NCBI GenBank assembly: GCA_958510875.1 | Contig: OY294068.1 | Coordinates: forward strand, 162,910,388 to 162,974,387 | Direction: 5' to 3' | DNA length: 64,000 nt | Source of the DNA: Endomychus coccineus | Lineage: Eukaryota; Arthropoda; Insecta; Coleoptera; Endomychidae | Part shown: piece after piece, positions 1-10,971 of the stretch | Layout of the letters: each line of letters begins with the position of its first letter | Position numbering within the stretch: position 1 is the stretch's first letter | Position numbers and translations under genes: made by a program | The notes under the pieces: model-generated | Told to the model about the DNA's origin: nothing | The model's input: the letters and a program-made list of their open reading frames with translations, nothing else | Database searches by the model: none

Positions 1-1963
1 CAATAAACTGACCATTATTGTGACGCCTTGTGGTTTGTGAAAAATGATTTTCGCACATTTTCTCTTCACGTGATAAGTTCGATCTGCCTTCTTGATAATT
101 TTCAAGTTCCCAAAATTTGGATATTTGATTGTGAATTTTGTCATTTATACTCAAATTGCATTGAATATGATATCTAGGAAACACATGACTACCTGAGACT
201 ATCCAGCCCAATTTTGTTTTATGTAATATTAAATTTGAATCAGAAATCTTAATTTGACCTATGCATAACAAATCCCAAAATAGATTTGCACCTATCAATA
301 AATCTATATTAGCGGGCTTATAAAATGTCGGATCTGCTAGCTGTATGTTTGTGGGAATATGTATATGTGAAATATCAATTGGTTCACTTGGTAGATGTGC
401 TGTAATTTTAGGCAAGACCAAACATTGCAATTCAACTTGAAAATCGTTTGTATTTGATTTCAAGTTTATAGAAGTGCTAGAAGTAATATTTGATTTAGAT
501 TGGTTAATTCCTATCACCGGAATAAAAGTTTTGTTTTGTTCTAACTTTAAGCGACTACATGTTTCAGCAGATATAAAGTTTGATTGCGAGCCTGAATCAA
601 GTAGAACCCGACATTGATGTTTCTGACCTGTGATATCAAAAATTGTGACCATTGCGGTTGATAACAATGTTTGTGCTTGCATTGCATGTGCACAATGGGT
701 CACGGTAGGGGAGCTACCTTGCTGTGACGTCGATGGTTGATTGATTTGTATTGGTGTGATTAAGTTTCCATTGTGCAACAATGTATGATGTTTTTTATGA
801 CATATCTTGCATGAATACCTTGATTTGCAACTTTGCACATCATGACCCAGGTATAAACAATTCTGACATAACTTACGAATTTTTGATTGTGTTATCCGCG
901 ACTCTAAGGTCAACGATAGAAATTTTTGGCATGTAAAAATGGAATGCGGTTTTTCTGCATCTTTGCAGAATGAACAAACCTTTTGTTGTGCAACGAGATA
1001 ATTGAAATTGGGTTTCGAATTACCGGGCAACTTGGTCTTGTCACGACCAGTATTTGATAGGTTATGATTTAGAGACTTATTATTGAACAATTTATCTAAT
1101 AGTTTTGCTCTATTTGCTAAAAATGTTGTAAGACATTCAATGGTGGGAGCTTTTTGTTCAACGATGTGGCGTTCCCATTCGCGCTTTGTGCTATAGTCTA
1201 GCTTTTGACAAACTAAATGAATTAGCAGCCTGTTTGCTAAATTGTTTGGGTCATCTATAGTTTTAATCGCCTCTAATTGATTTGAAATATCGTCCGATAG
1301 TTGACGTAACAACGCTGATGATTCTTTGGCTACAGGTGGTAATTCAAATAGGCATTGTATATGTTTTATGATAATGCTTTCCCTGTCTTCAAATCTTTCT
1401 ATTAATTTATTCCAAGCAATTGAATAATTAGAATCTGAGATAGATATTGCTTGAATAACTCGAGCAGCATCTCCACTCAAAGCTGCTTTCAGGTATTGAA
1501 ATTTATCGATATTAGAAATATTAGTATTTGAATGTATTAACGAAAAGAATGAATCATGAAAATTTAACCATTCATTAAAACGTCCATCAAAGCCGGGAAT
1601 TTTAATTTCAGGTAACTTCACACGTTGTTGATATGGTGGAGATCCAGGAACAATATTGCTTTGAATGTTTGTAAGTAAACGCTTTCCGATACCAAGATTC
1701 TGATAATAATGAGTTTCAAAAGCTTCGCGTTGACTTAATGCCTCATCTTCGTCATCGTTTAATTCTTCAATATCATTTTGAATTTCATTGAATTGGCTAT
1801 AAATTATTTCGATATCATTGTAGCGTATTTGTAACTCCTCAGACATGTGATCGGGTTCAAACTTATTTAGAAAATTTCTGAAAGAAGTTAATTTTGCTTT
1901 CAAAGTACCCCGTTTCTTTATTAATGATTTTAATCTGTTAGCATTTTCATTTGAATCAGGCAT
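1..1963 (-). CDS. BEL/Pao retrotransposon gag-protease, partial (runs off left edge)
   Basis: Read on the minus strand from the ATG at 1963, the frame stays open for 654 codons to the window edge; I checked every codon for stops. An N-terminal gag part of the DUF1759 type carries the stretch LPEIKIPGFDGRFNEW. A zinc-binding region follows (about residues 328-390) with CSFC, LCQNCLYLGH, and an ending HKKHHTLLH. An aspartic protease core LDSGSQSNF starts near residue 454. The last residues before the edge (CENHF then NNGQF) match the linker that precedes reverse transcriptase in this superfamily. Gag packages the RNA, and protease cuts the polyprotein. The start is supported by its position 300 bases inside the primer binding site. 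No disabling lesion is visible, so the copy may be young. RT, RNase H, integrase and the 3' LTR lie outside the window. Confidence 0.93.
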   Translation of the reverse strand, partial: MPDSNENANRLKSLIKKRGTLKAKLTSFRNFLNKFEPDHMSEELQIRYNDIEIIYSQFNEIQNDIEELNDDEDEALSQREAFETHYYQNLGIGKRLLTNIQSNIVPGSPPYQQRVKLPEIKIPGFDGRFNEWLNFHDSFFSLIHSNTNISNIDKFQYLKAALSGDAARVIQAISISDSNYSIAWNKLIERFEDRESIIIKHIQCLFELPPVAKESSALLRQLSDDISNQLEAIKTIDDPNNLANRLLIHLVCQKLDYSTKREWERHIVEQKAPTIECLTTFLANRAKLLDKLFNNKSLNHNLSNTGRDKTKLPGNSKPNFNYLVAQQKVCSFCKDAEKPHSIFTCQKFLSLTLESRITQSKIRKLCQNCLYLGHDVQSCKSRYSCKICHKKHHTLLHNGNLITPIQINQPSTSQQGSSPTVTHCAHAMQAQTLLSTAMVTIFDITGQKHQCRVLLDSGSQSNFISAETCSRLKLEQNKTFIPVIGINQSKSNITSSTSINLKSNTNDFQVELQCLVLPKITAHLPSEPIDISHIHIPTNIQLADPTFYKPANIDLLIGANLFWDLLCIGQIKISDSNLILHKTKLGWIVSGSHVFPRYHIQCNLSINDKIHNQISKFWELENYQEGRSNLSREEKMCENHFSQTTRRHNNGQFI

Positions 1964-2262
1964 GTTGATATTGACTTTATTAACACAAACGAAACAATAC
2001 CAAATGGGAATATTAGGGATACTTATACAGGAAGGACTCACCCACGCTATTTCTTCCTTTGATGATGTGTATGTGATGCTAAGTCCCGTCTTCGTACTAG
2101 CGGCTTATCTGGGATTGTTGAAGTACCTATATATGCATTATAGGCAAATGATGTGATGTTGTTCCATTGGCACTTACACTGAACTAGGTTGATGCTTCCG
2201 ACAGTTTAAGTGAATGGATGTGTTGAATTGTAAAAAACCGAAAGGCACTGGAATTTTTACAA

Positions 2263-2279
2263 TCCGGCTCGAAGGACCA
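2263..2279 (-). other. Primer binding site, tRNA-Tyr type
   Basis: On the minus strand the sequence TGGTCCTTCGAGCCGGA starts three bases after the LTR end. Its complement ends in CCA and matches what I recall of the 3' end of insect tRNA-Tyr (acceptor strand TCGAAGGA). This is the expected place and form for a primer site that starts minus-strand DNA synthesis. The untranslated leader between this site and the gag start (1964-2262) has only short chance frames. Confidence 0.8.
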
Positions 2280-2282
2280 AAA

Positions 2283-2539
2283 TGTTAAGATGCGACAGCA
2301 GTGATCGCACCTTAAAGTGATTGGATGCGAAATGTTTAGATGCGACAGCATTGATCGCACCTTGAAATGATTGAATATTCTTCCCAACACTTGTAATAAA
2401 ACACGACTTGATTATATTTGCTTGTATTTAGTAATAGTAATGGTGAAATATAAAAGCGAGTGACAAATTCAATAGTTGGAAATATACTACAAATTACAGC
2501 CTGATAGAAATTCTAAACTAAACAGTTATCCCTACTACA
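2283..2539 (-). repeat. 5' LTR of the BEL/Pao element
   Basis: This is a 257-bp LTR read on the minus strand, beginning TGTAGTAGGG at 2539 and ending CTTAACA at 2283, directly before the primer site. TG...CA ends, length and placement fit a BEL/Pao LTR. Inside there is a partly repeated motif, GATGCGACAGCA-type, around 2288 and 2339. The partner LTR is off the window, so identity between LTRs (age) cannot be judged. If the end is right, the 5-bp target duplication next to it would be CTCCT. Confidence 0.75.
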
Positions 2540-2982
2540 CTCCTCATGGGGTTGTTTGTCATTCGGTATAATATTTAGAGGTAGAAGTTCATTCTATGTC
2601 TTATTGGAAAATTCCGCTTAATCGTTTATTGCTATGCAACCTTTCTGCGAATTCTTACTTTGTGTTTACGACAGGAAAGTCCAGTATCACTTTGTTCCAA
2701 AATACCTATTATAAACGGATTAAGCTCATTTCGGTTCACTTAAATAATTACGATACCTAATATAATACAGGAATATTTACAATTGAGTTTTATGGATCTT
2801 TCAAAGGATGTCTTTGGTTTGGAACAAACACTTGCATTGCCTGATAATAGAAAATTGCCTATCGACAATATAATTGCTAATTTTGAATGTGGAATTAGAA
2901 CTAAAAATTAAGAAAATTTTTGATGACGTTATGTCAGTTTTTCTCAAACTTGCGTTGTCAGAAAACTATCTTATTTGTGGAA
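2540..2982. other. Spacer between BEL/Pao LTR and Crypton relic
   Basis: No coding frame, tandem repeat or inverted repeat stands out. The right part probably contains the untranslated 5' side of the Crypton-type element. Confidence 0.5.
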
Positions 2983-4181
2983 ATGTCGCGATTTGGGCAG
3001 TCTTCGAGTGGAGAAATTTAAGAAGCCATCAATAATAATGTGCCTCGCAATACTGTGAATTGAACTACGTCAATTTGGCGACAATTTGCGATGTTTTGTT
3101 TGGAAAAAAACACGAACTCATTGCAGAAACTTCCACTGAAGAGTTAGCTTCTATTTTATGTGACTGGGCATTCAACATGAAGAAGAACAATGGAGAAGAC
3201 TATAGAGAGAGTGCAGTCAAAACGATTTGGAACACTTCAGCAAAAATGTTACAAGAGAAGTACTTCAAAGAATATAAAAGAATTTTTAATCCGTTCACGG
3301 ACATACAGTTTAAGAAAGCGAGAAATGCACGCGACACAAAACGCAAAATTTTGCAAGCAATCCCAGAAAAAAGGAAGGTGAGTTCTAAGGCTCACAAAAC
3401 AAGAAATTTTTGAAATGGCACTATTCTGGAGTGAAGAAGAACCTGTAGGCTTTCAAAGAAAATTGTATCATATTGCTGCCTATGACTTGGCTTGGAGAGG
3501 TGGAGAAGGAGCAAATTGTAAGGTATTCTATTTTAAAATCGAGACAGACAATCGTGGAAGATAGACCGGAAGAGTTGAGTATAACCCAGTGTTTTCGAAG
3601 ACAGCACAAGGTGGAAATCAGAAGTTGGCCGACAGTAAATGGTTGGTAGCAAACACTGAAGAAGATTGTGTATGTCCAGTACAATTGTTTGAACAAATTA
3701 TGGGAAGACGGGGAAACCATATCACATGTGAAATTTTTTTTTTAACTCCAAATCCTTTCTGGCAAAAAACAAATTCGAAAGGATGGTATAAGAATTTTCC
3801 TACTGGGATAAATGTAATATCTAAATGGACCAAATCCTCGGCGAAAAATATTGGACTTGATGTCAAGCGGGTGAAAATTACGAACCATTCTAATCGAGCT
3901 GCCGCCGTAACTGAATTGTCCAGGAGTGGTATAGGTGAACAAAAACTTTTGAAAATTACGGGACATAGCAACCCATCGTCATTAAAACCGTACCTTCAGT
4001 TAGATGAAGAACATCATAAAAAATCATTGGTTCCATTCGTACTACCGTCCAGGAAACAGTTACTACCACCGCTCAAAATACTAGCATGCAGCAAACTATT
4101 AACAAAAGACAAGAAAGTCCTGAAAATCAAGCTTTTTTTAATAATTGTGTTTTTAACAATTGTACTTTTCCGTTAAATTAA
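2983..4181 (+). pseudogene. Crypton-type tyrosine recombinase relic (DUF3504-like)
   Basis: The relic reads from an ATG at 2983 (MSRFGQSSSGE) to a stop at 4179. The N-terminal SAM-like part includes SIWRQFAMFCLEK and CDWAFNMKKNNGEDY. The catalytic domain shows AWRGGEG (first Arg), TNHSNRAAAV (His...Arg), ITGHSN (second His) and PYLQL (candidate Tyr). The tail QAFFNNCVFNNCTF is like tails I know from insect Cryptons and their domesticated vertebrate relatives. Such enzymes recombine DNA through a tyrosine link. The copy is dead: in-frame stops near 3019 and 3058, and frame changes near 3110, 3385, 3560 and 4020. All parts are present in order, so this is decay of a nearly full-length gene. Confidence 0.85.
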
Positions 4182-4245
4182 ATAAACTAATTTACATCTT
4201 ATTTTTTAATTTATTGATTCACATATTCATTAAATTGTCTTACCG

Positions 4246-4453
4246 AATTACACTCTAGCTTTTTTTTTGTCGAAGTTAACTTGACATTTATAATTCGAAT
4301 TTTGTTGCCATTAGGCAATTTAACGAAAAAAACTGCCCCTGAAAAAATTACGAGTCCGCAGGACGAGTAATTTTTTCTGGCAGTTTTTTGAGGCAACAAA
4401 ATTCTCATTAATACATGTCAAGTTTACTTCGACAAAAAAAGCTCTCGTGTAAT
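4246..4453. repeat. 208-bp palindromic element
   Basis: The outer arms (about 65 bp each) begin AATTACAC and pass through GTCGAAG and TTTTGTTGCC; the right arm mirrors them. An inner hairpin (4326-4387) pairs AAAACTGCC with GGCAGTTTT and closes on GTCC-GCA-GGAC. Size, near-complete self-complementarity and lack of coding sequence fit a MITE or foldback element. Confidence 0.75.
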
Positions 4454-4945
4454 TATAAGTGACAAAAATGTAATTAGAAGTAAAATTTGTAACATCTTGA
4501 CAAATAAAAATAATGAAATACAGAAAGCCGAAATAGGCATAGCAAAAAATTGTTTTAACTATCACACAAAAAAGACAGATTACTTCTTAGATGCTAACCC
4601 TCAAATATAAAATTTGAATGTTGATAAATGTAATGTTAATTAATGGTATTAATGAATAAACTGCAGCATGAACTCTCAGGTGAATTTATTGGAACCTGAT
4701 TAATTTGATATAGAGAATGCAATAAATCAGCTTCTTGCAGTAACGTATCTAGTGTATGGCAGACAGGGTATGTGCCCTGGGCGTCAAACCCGTGGGTTGC
4801 CGCTTGGATTTTCTGGCACAAAACAAAACAATTTTATTAACTTGCATTTTTGTAATGTGACTCATACGCCTTTTCACAGCCGACGTTTCGAGATTTGTAC
4901 GGGCCCAATGCAAGCCGGGTCCAATAAGTGAATACTTCCCTTAAA
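4454..4945. other. Non-coding spacer
   Basis: No supportable gene. A minus-strand motif CGAAACGTCGGCTG lies at about 4880-4893 and recalls the 3' core of hammerhead ribozymes found in Penelope-like elements, but I could not find the matching CTGATGA core. Confidence 0.4.
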
Positions 4946-4947
4946 GT

Positions 4948-5232
4948 TTAGGCGCACGGTCAAAAAAGTTGGGTTGAAAATTTTTTACGGCTAATTTTGA
5001 TGATTTATGGGGTGCTGAATACGGGAAAAATAGTTTTGAAAACGAAGGTTTTAATTGAATATACATCCGAGATCAAAATTGTAGATAATCAAAATACGCG
5101 TGGAATGAGTTCAAGTAAAAGTGATTTGGAGATGACCCATAATTTCCAAATCACTTTAACTTGAACTCATTCCACGCGTATTTTGAGATAAGGCCCATTT
5201 TGTGATTTTTTATGGTTTTTTGAAAATTAATT
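4948..5232. repeat. Dispersed non-coding repeat with 96-bp hairpin
   Basis: 4948-5060 matches, in reverse orientation, 25890-26060: both share a GCGCACGGTCA-like start, a GGCTAATTT segment and a GGGTGCT...CGGGA segment. Within the repeat, 5090-5185 is a hairpin with 41-bp arms (AAAATACGCGTGGAATGAG mirrored at the other end) and a short loop. The following stretch with CCATTTTGTGATTTTTT (about 5190-5212) recurs at about 21820-21840. No coding sequence. Confidence 0.6.
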
Positions 5233-5239
5233 TTATGTA

Positions 5240-5798
5240 AAGGACTCATGGCATTTTAACGAACTCGTAAAAAATCAATCTGTACCGATAGATCATCAAT
5301 TAATTTCCTTGAATGTTGTTTCTTTATTAGCAAATATACCAGTCATTTTGGCATTGAGTAGCATCAAAACAAGTTGGGCAGAGATTAAAAACCACACTCC
5401 TCTAGATCAATCTGAATTTATAAATGCAGTAAAGTTTTGTTTAGAATGCACTTATTTTCAATACGGTGAGCAATATTTTGGGCAAATATTCGGCACAGCA
5501 ATGGGAACTCCTACTTCAGCTACTATAGCTAACCTAGTTATGGAATGCCTAGAGGAATCTGTAATAAATTCATTCGATTTTCAACCCGTATTCTTTAAAC
5601 GGTATGTAGATGATTGCCTAATGTGTGCTCCCAATGTAAACTTCAATTTACTTGTGAATAAAAGGAAACAAAAACATAAATTTCCTAGATACGTTAGGCA
5701 TGATTCAGATGTTCATGGTTTACCAAAGAAGTTTAGTCTCAACGATATATTCAGTTTAATTCAGTTGCACCAACAATTTATAAAAAAGTGTTATAAAT
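5240..5798 (+). pseudogene. Penelope-like element reverse transcriptase fragment
   Basis: The frame is open from about 5245. Motifs in order are SLNVVSLLANIP (RT motif A region, decayed from a DVxxLFTNIP pattern), FGTAMGTPTSATIANL (motif B) and FKRYVDDCLMCAP (motif C with the catalytic YVDD). These are diagnostic of Penelope-like RT. After CAPN the frame leaves the expected order and continues as NKRKQKHKFPRYV..., which I do not recognise; this suggests a junction or rearrangement at about 5640. The original aspartate of motif A is replaced by Asn in LNVVSL. Both RT termini and the GIY-YIG domain are missing here. Confidence 0.85.
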
Positions 5799-7525
5799 AG
5801 CCTTACAGATCGCGCTGTTAAATTGTCCCATTCAGAGGATCGACCCAAAAATTTGAAAATTGTTCGTAATACACTGGAAAAAAAAAAACATTTTTCAACC
5901 CCCTACTTGAGAATATATTTCTTGTTTTAGTCCGGGCTATGATATTCGACCTTCCTATTCTTATTTAACGCCTATGTTATCATCATAATGTAACTTATTG
6001 ATATTGAAATAAAATTGATAAAAATCAACATATGCTCCAATTTGAATGGAAAAATAAATGAATAGTTTCATTGTGTACTTATCTGATAATGTGTCAGATT
6101 AGTGTTGAGGTTATTGATTTTCCTATATTAGACAAAGACCCAGACAACCGATGGTGAAACTAGGAGATAAGGAGAGATATTCACAAAATTTTCACGAATT
6201 TGGATCGCTTCTTTCGCAATTCATGAATCATGACGAGTATTTTTATACTTTCGCTAACACCGTAGCGTAGCTTCTTGAAACAAATATTTCAAAGTACTTT
6301 GTTTAATATTTCTTTGAAGAAGCTACGGTGTTAGCAAACCTATGGTGTAATATTTATTTAATATATTAGTGAAAATTAAAAATAATTAATATTTATTTTA
6401 TTTGACATATTAATTTATATTGAATAAGCTACTTTTAATTAGAGCTCAATCTCCCCAAAAAAATACATAATATCACCATTAGTTTCAAACTTAGTTCCGA
6501 AGAAAGGTATGGATAAATTTTGCTCATTTACGAACTACATCACAAGGAACAGTTTCCGATTGAAAAACTGCTTTGTCATTTTTTTTCGTCATGATGCTCC
6601 CAAAACGCTATCAGTGTTGTACTGGAAGTAATAAAGTTGGATTCAAATTTGAGTTTTCTTATTTTATTAATATTCTAAATCTAAATGTTGGTCCAAATTT
6701 TAAATAGTTCTCACTCAGACGACAAACAATTTTGCACAAATTCTTTTTCATATCCGCAATATTAAAATTTACTACCACAATGTTGTTTCAACCTGAGGAT
6801 ATGAGAAATCTATTGGCTTTGTTATTTTCTTCAAATATACGCAATATTCTACCAGCATTTAGCCATGAAGATACATGTTAACAAGCAACTGTTCATTCAA
6901 CTCAATCAAATGTATTTATGTGAAAGTCGTCTATTCACAGTCGGTTGTTCTAACAATTTATGCCGAGTAATTTTTAAGCACAAGACAATAGAGCAGATAA
7001 TACTAAGGAAGCAATTCAAGTCAATTGTTAAACATTCAAGGTCTTAATATAGTAATTTCATTTAAGTGTGCGTTTTGTTCCCAAGTCTTCCGATTTCAGA
7101 AACTAGTTGAACCAAAAAGTTCATGATCAACCTCATATGGCCTTGCTTTAGTTGCTTGCTACTTTATTTAGATATGTTTCATAGCACTGGTAAGCAAAAC
7201 TTCCTTACTTATATTCACAATCGTTAAAGGAAATGAATTTTTTATTAATCTAAACGGAATTTATATAGTAATACGCCAGAGCTATCACCTTTATTTGAAT
7301 TAGTACCTGCATTCTATATTATAATGAACTGTAATCAATCGATCACTGACTTCCCTCACTTTTATAAGCATAATAGGTTTCGGACACATCTGCTGGTCAG
7401 ATATATGACTGTACGTACAGAAAAATATATTGAATAAAATTAGCCATTACGTGATGAAAATCCATTCTAAATTTAGATAAAATAACTATTAAATTTTCAC
7501 TAGTCTAATAAATAAATGTAACTGT
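5799..7525. other. Non-coding stretch with one hairpin
   Basis: No supportable gene; the short frame at 6865-7047 resembles nothing I know. 6253-6335 is an imperfect hairpin (GCTAACACCGTAG...CTACGGTGTTAGC) whose arms also resemble 7532-7575 and 32893-32935. Those are the 3' ends of two Penelope-like copies, so it is probably a head-to-head remnant of PLE ends. Confidence 0.5.
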
Positions 7526-7529
7526 AGTT

Positions 7530-8549
7530 TCGCTAACCCTGTAGTTTCTGCAAACAAATATAACAAGTAACTCCTACAAAAACTACCTCCTAATATATAA
7601 CTTTAATGATAATCTTAGGATTATTATATCTATGGTTTCGGCGTTTACTTAGTGTAAATTCAAAATACTTCGGAAGTTGGAGAATAAAACTCAAATTTTA
7701 CACAAAACTTTTAACATTTAAATTAAAAATGCTGACAAATTGTTTCACCACACTGTGGCATTTTAAAAGTAAGGAGTTATCAGCTAAAGCTAAATCTAAA
7801 AGTCCTTATGTCCTTAAATATTAGGGATCAGAATGTGGTACAAATTGAGGGATGGGGTGGATAATGGTGGGAGTGTATTCATAAAATTGTTAACGAGTGG
7901 GGAATTATATATATATCTATTTGATCATTTAATATTACATTGTTATTGTTTTTTGAGTGTTTTAATATTTCTATGGATTCTAGTACATAAAGTTTATGTC
8001 TTTTTCCTGAATGTGTAGAATATCGGGATTTAGGGTAAAATTGTGGTTATTTTATAACAGGTGATTCGCATAATTAGAGTCCTCTTTATTGAGCCTGTAG
8101 CTTCCAAATGTTCGTTGAACCTTACGCTGAAACTGCGTCCAGTTTGTCCTATGTACAAAGCACTACAGGCAACACATCTCAGTCTGTAAACTCCAGATTT
8201 TTTTAATTTATCTTTTTTAGATTTCGAGTTATTAATATACGAGCATAGATTATTTGTTGTTTTAAAGGCGACGTTTTTATTCTGTTTTTTAAGGAATTGA
8301 GATATTTTAATGTTTACCTAAATATGTTAGACATGTGAAATTTGATTTGGTATTATTATTAATCTGTGGATAAATTACGTTTAAGGCTTTTTTATTGAGT
8401 TTATTTTGGAGTATTTTATTAATTATCTTGACATTATAACCGTCATTTTTGGCAAAATCTATGATTCTGTTTAATTCCAAATGGAAATTATCTTTACTTA
8501 ATGGGACATTAATTAACATAAACCCACCCACACAGATACCACAATACAC
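7530..8549 (-). pseudogene. Penelope-like element: linker and GIY-YIG endonuclease relic
   Basis: Read on the minus strand, 8549-8307 encodes the region between RT and nuclease (FMLINVPLSKDNFHLELNRI...NGYNVKII), typical of Penelope-like proteins. A second frame at about 8220-8085 carries SGVYRLRCVACSALYIGQTG followed by RSFSVRFNEHLE. That is a GIY-YIG nuclease core with the Cys-x2-Cys variant, the conserved Arg and the EH pair. Farther down (about 8015-7833) weak C-terminal traces remain (YVLES-IEIL). The parts lie in different frames, so the gene is broken. The 3' end carries the CGCTAAC-type sequence also seen at 6253 and 32893. Confidence 0.85.
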
Positions 8550-9597
8550 AACACTTCTTTACATCCACAATCACACAAGCTAGCAGCATATAATTGTATG
8601 ATACATAGCTACTACTAGAATAGACCACGGGGCGCACAATGGGCCCAACTAAGTGGCCTAAGTGCATCAGGTGGCTTAGCCTCCTCCCCTCTTATGATGA
8701 TGTTACTTACTGTCACATGAACTGTCAAAAATAGTCTAGGTTGATTCAGAAATGCTCAAAAAAATGTTACCCCGATTAAAATACTTCCCTTATACTATAT
8801 ACTACGTACAGTGAGGAAAGTATAACTCGGGAGCCTACTAGTTTTTCCTACAACATTTACATATAACTTCGTTCGCTAATCTGGGACCTTCACAGTATAT
8901 CTAGAGTACACATATTGTACAATCAATCTTCAACAAGAGACACAATGCAACTCTTTCAAAATATAGTACAAATAAGATTTTATATAGCATTCTCAAGTGT
9001 GATTTATCCATGTATCTCACTCGATTCTTCTTTTTTTGTCAGAGAACAAGCTCTAGAATTCTTATGCAACCGAGGGTGCTGACAAAAGCTCTCTTGGGTT
9101 GACCGGATAAAATATCGAAGAGATGCAGTTGGAATGCTGATGATCTGAAAACTTGATGACATCGCTTTCACAATTTGTCGAATGGTTTTTGGTTGAAATC
9201 ATGGCCATGCGTGAATTTCATCTTTAAATGCTTTCCGGTAACCTTATTGGTAACAAACTTGTAAAGTAACTAATTATACAATAAAATATTTGGCTACAAT
9301 AAATGAACAGAAATTGTACTATCCATGAACATCTATCTATCTGTTCTTCATTAACGACATTAGTCCACATTTTTATTTTCCAATATTACTAGACCTCTGA
9401 ATATAACCGAAACATTTTATTTCTGCAAGGATGATGGAAACGAGTTATTTCTTAAATATTGTTCCAAAAATCATACAGTTTCTAATATATTTAATATGTA
9501 TCCATTTTGTTATACCTGCAATATATCTGGGCTATGGGTGAAATTATGATTATGATAACAGATACTTAGCGCATACTGAGAAATGTTCTGGGTAACT
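8550..9597. other. Spacer without recognised features
   Basis: I see no coding frame, tandem repeat or inverted repeat in this stretch. Confidence 0.4.
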
Positions 9598-9598
9598 A

Positions 9599-10894
9599 AC
9601 GGGTGGTTAAATTGTAAGGGTGAATGTGAACCACACCTAAACGCCAAGTTTTTTTCCGAATTTTATTTGACATTTCTCTATTTCAGACTTACTCAATTTG
9701 AACCATGGAGAGATACACAATCCAACAACGTGTTAAAGTTATCCAGACTTATTATGAAAATGGGCGTTCAAATCAAAATGCATATCGTGCACTTCGTGAT
9801 TTTTTTGGTCAATTTGATCGTCCAAATGTGCGTACAATCGCAAAAATCGTGGAAAAATTCGAGCAAACCGGGTCTGTAGAAGATGTGAGAACACCAGTGC
9901 ATGCTCGTACAGCTCGTACTGCAGAAAATATTGCTGCTGTTCGCGATAGTGTGGCTGAAGAGCCGTCCACCTCAACTCGTCGTCGTGCCCAATAATTGCA
10001 CCTCTCACGCTCGTCGTTGATGAACATTATGCATAAAGACTTGCATTTACACGCTTACAAGGTGCAATTGGCTCAAGAACTAAAGCCTCTTGACCATACC
10101 AAACGTCGTGAATGGGCAGAATGGTGGCAAGAAATGGCAACAGTGGATGATCAATTTTCGAAGAAAATCATCTTCAGTGATGAGGCACATTTTCATCTCA
10201 GTGGATTCGTCAATAAACAGAATTGCCGCATTTGGGCGAATGAGAATCCAAGAGTGATTGTCGAAAAACCAATGCACCCACAAAGAGTGACTGTTTGGTG
10301 CGGTTTACGGGCTGGCGGCATCATCGGGCCGTATTTTTTCCAAAATGAGGCCGGTCAGGCAGTTACTGTGAATGGTGTTCGCTATCGTGAGATGATAACG
10401 AACTTCTTATGGCCCGAATTGGAAGATATGGATGTGGACGATATGTGGTTTCAGCAGGACGGTGCCACTTGCCAGACAGCTAACGAAACAATGGCTCTTT
10501 TGCGCAACAAATTCAATGGCCGTGTTATCTCACGTAATGGCGATGTCAATTGGCCGCCAAGATCATGTGATTTGACACCGTTGGACTTTTTTCTTTGGGG
10601 TTATTTGAAAGAAAAGGTGTACGTCGATAAGCCAGCAACAATTCAAGAGCTAAAGGATGAGATAATTCGGCACATTAACGGCATAGAACCTCCATTATGC
10701 CTCAGGGTCATCGAAAATTTGGACCATCGGATGGAGGTGTGCCGCCGTGGTCGCGGCGCCCATTTGGCCGATATTTTATTCCATACATAATTGAGTGATA
10801 CCAATATATCATAATAAAATAAAATTACAATAATTTCCTAAATAGTTTGTGTTTTATTCAAAATCAACATCGGCCCTTGAAATTTAACCACCTT
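9599..10894 (+). mobile_element. mariner-like element of DD41D spacing, nearly complete
   Basis: About 1.3 kb, bounded by inverted repeats with the core GGTGGTTAAATT (9602-9613, mirrored at 10881-10892) and an extended match through AAGGG. Both ends abut TA-containing sequence, but small indels prevent an exact TA duplication call. It contains one transposase frame (9705-10790) and an AATAAA signal region after it (10814). Its right end abuts the tRNA-headed tandem array at 10896, so it may have inserted at that edge. Confidence 0.85.
9705..10790 (+). pseudogene. DD41D mariner transposase with one nonsense codon
   Basis: A single frame of 361 codons plus stop, broken only by TAA at 9993-9995 (codon 97; a GAA-to-TAA change would explain it). 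N-terminal helix-turn-helix domains (MERYTIQQRVKVIQTYYENG, TVRTIAKIVEKF-type) bind the inverted repeats. The DDE catalytic core shows FSDEAHFHLSG (Asp159), WFQQDGATCQTA (Asp252) and DLTPLDFFLWG (Asp294). There are 41 residues between the second and third Asp, the spacing of the rosa-type DD41D group. All three catalytic residues are kept. Translation from the downstream ATG at 10020 would still contain the whole catalytic core but not the DNA-binding domain. Confidence 0.93.
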
Positions 10895-10971
10895 TATAAG
10901 CATTGTGTTCATCAATGATCTACTATCCTTTCAGAGGTTTATATTTACAAAAAATATAAGACTCTTATGGG

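Noticed and set aside
4870..4900. Minus-strand CGAAACGTCGGCTG resembling the 3' core of a PLE hammerhead ribozyme
   Set aside because: No CTGATGA-type core or pairing stems found at a workable distance on the same strand.
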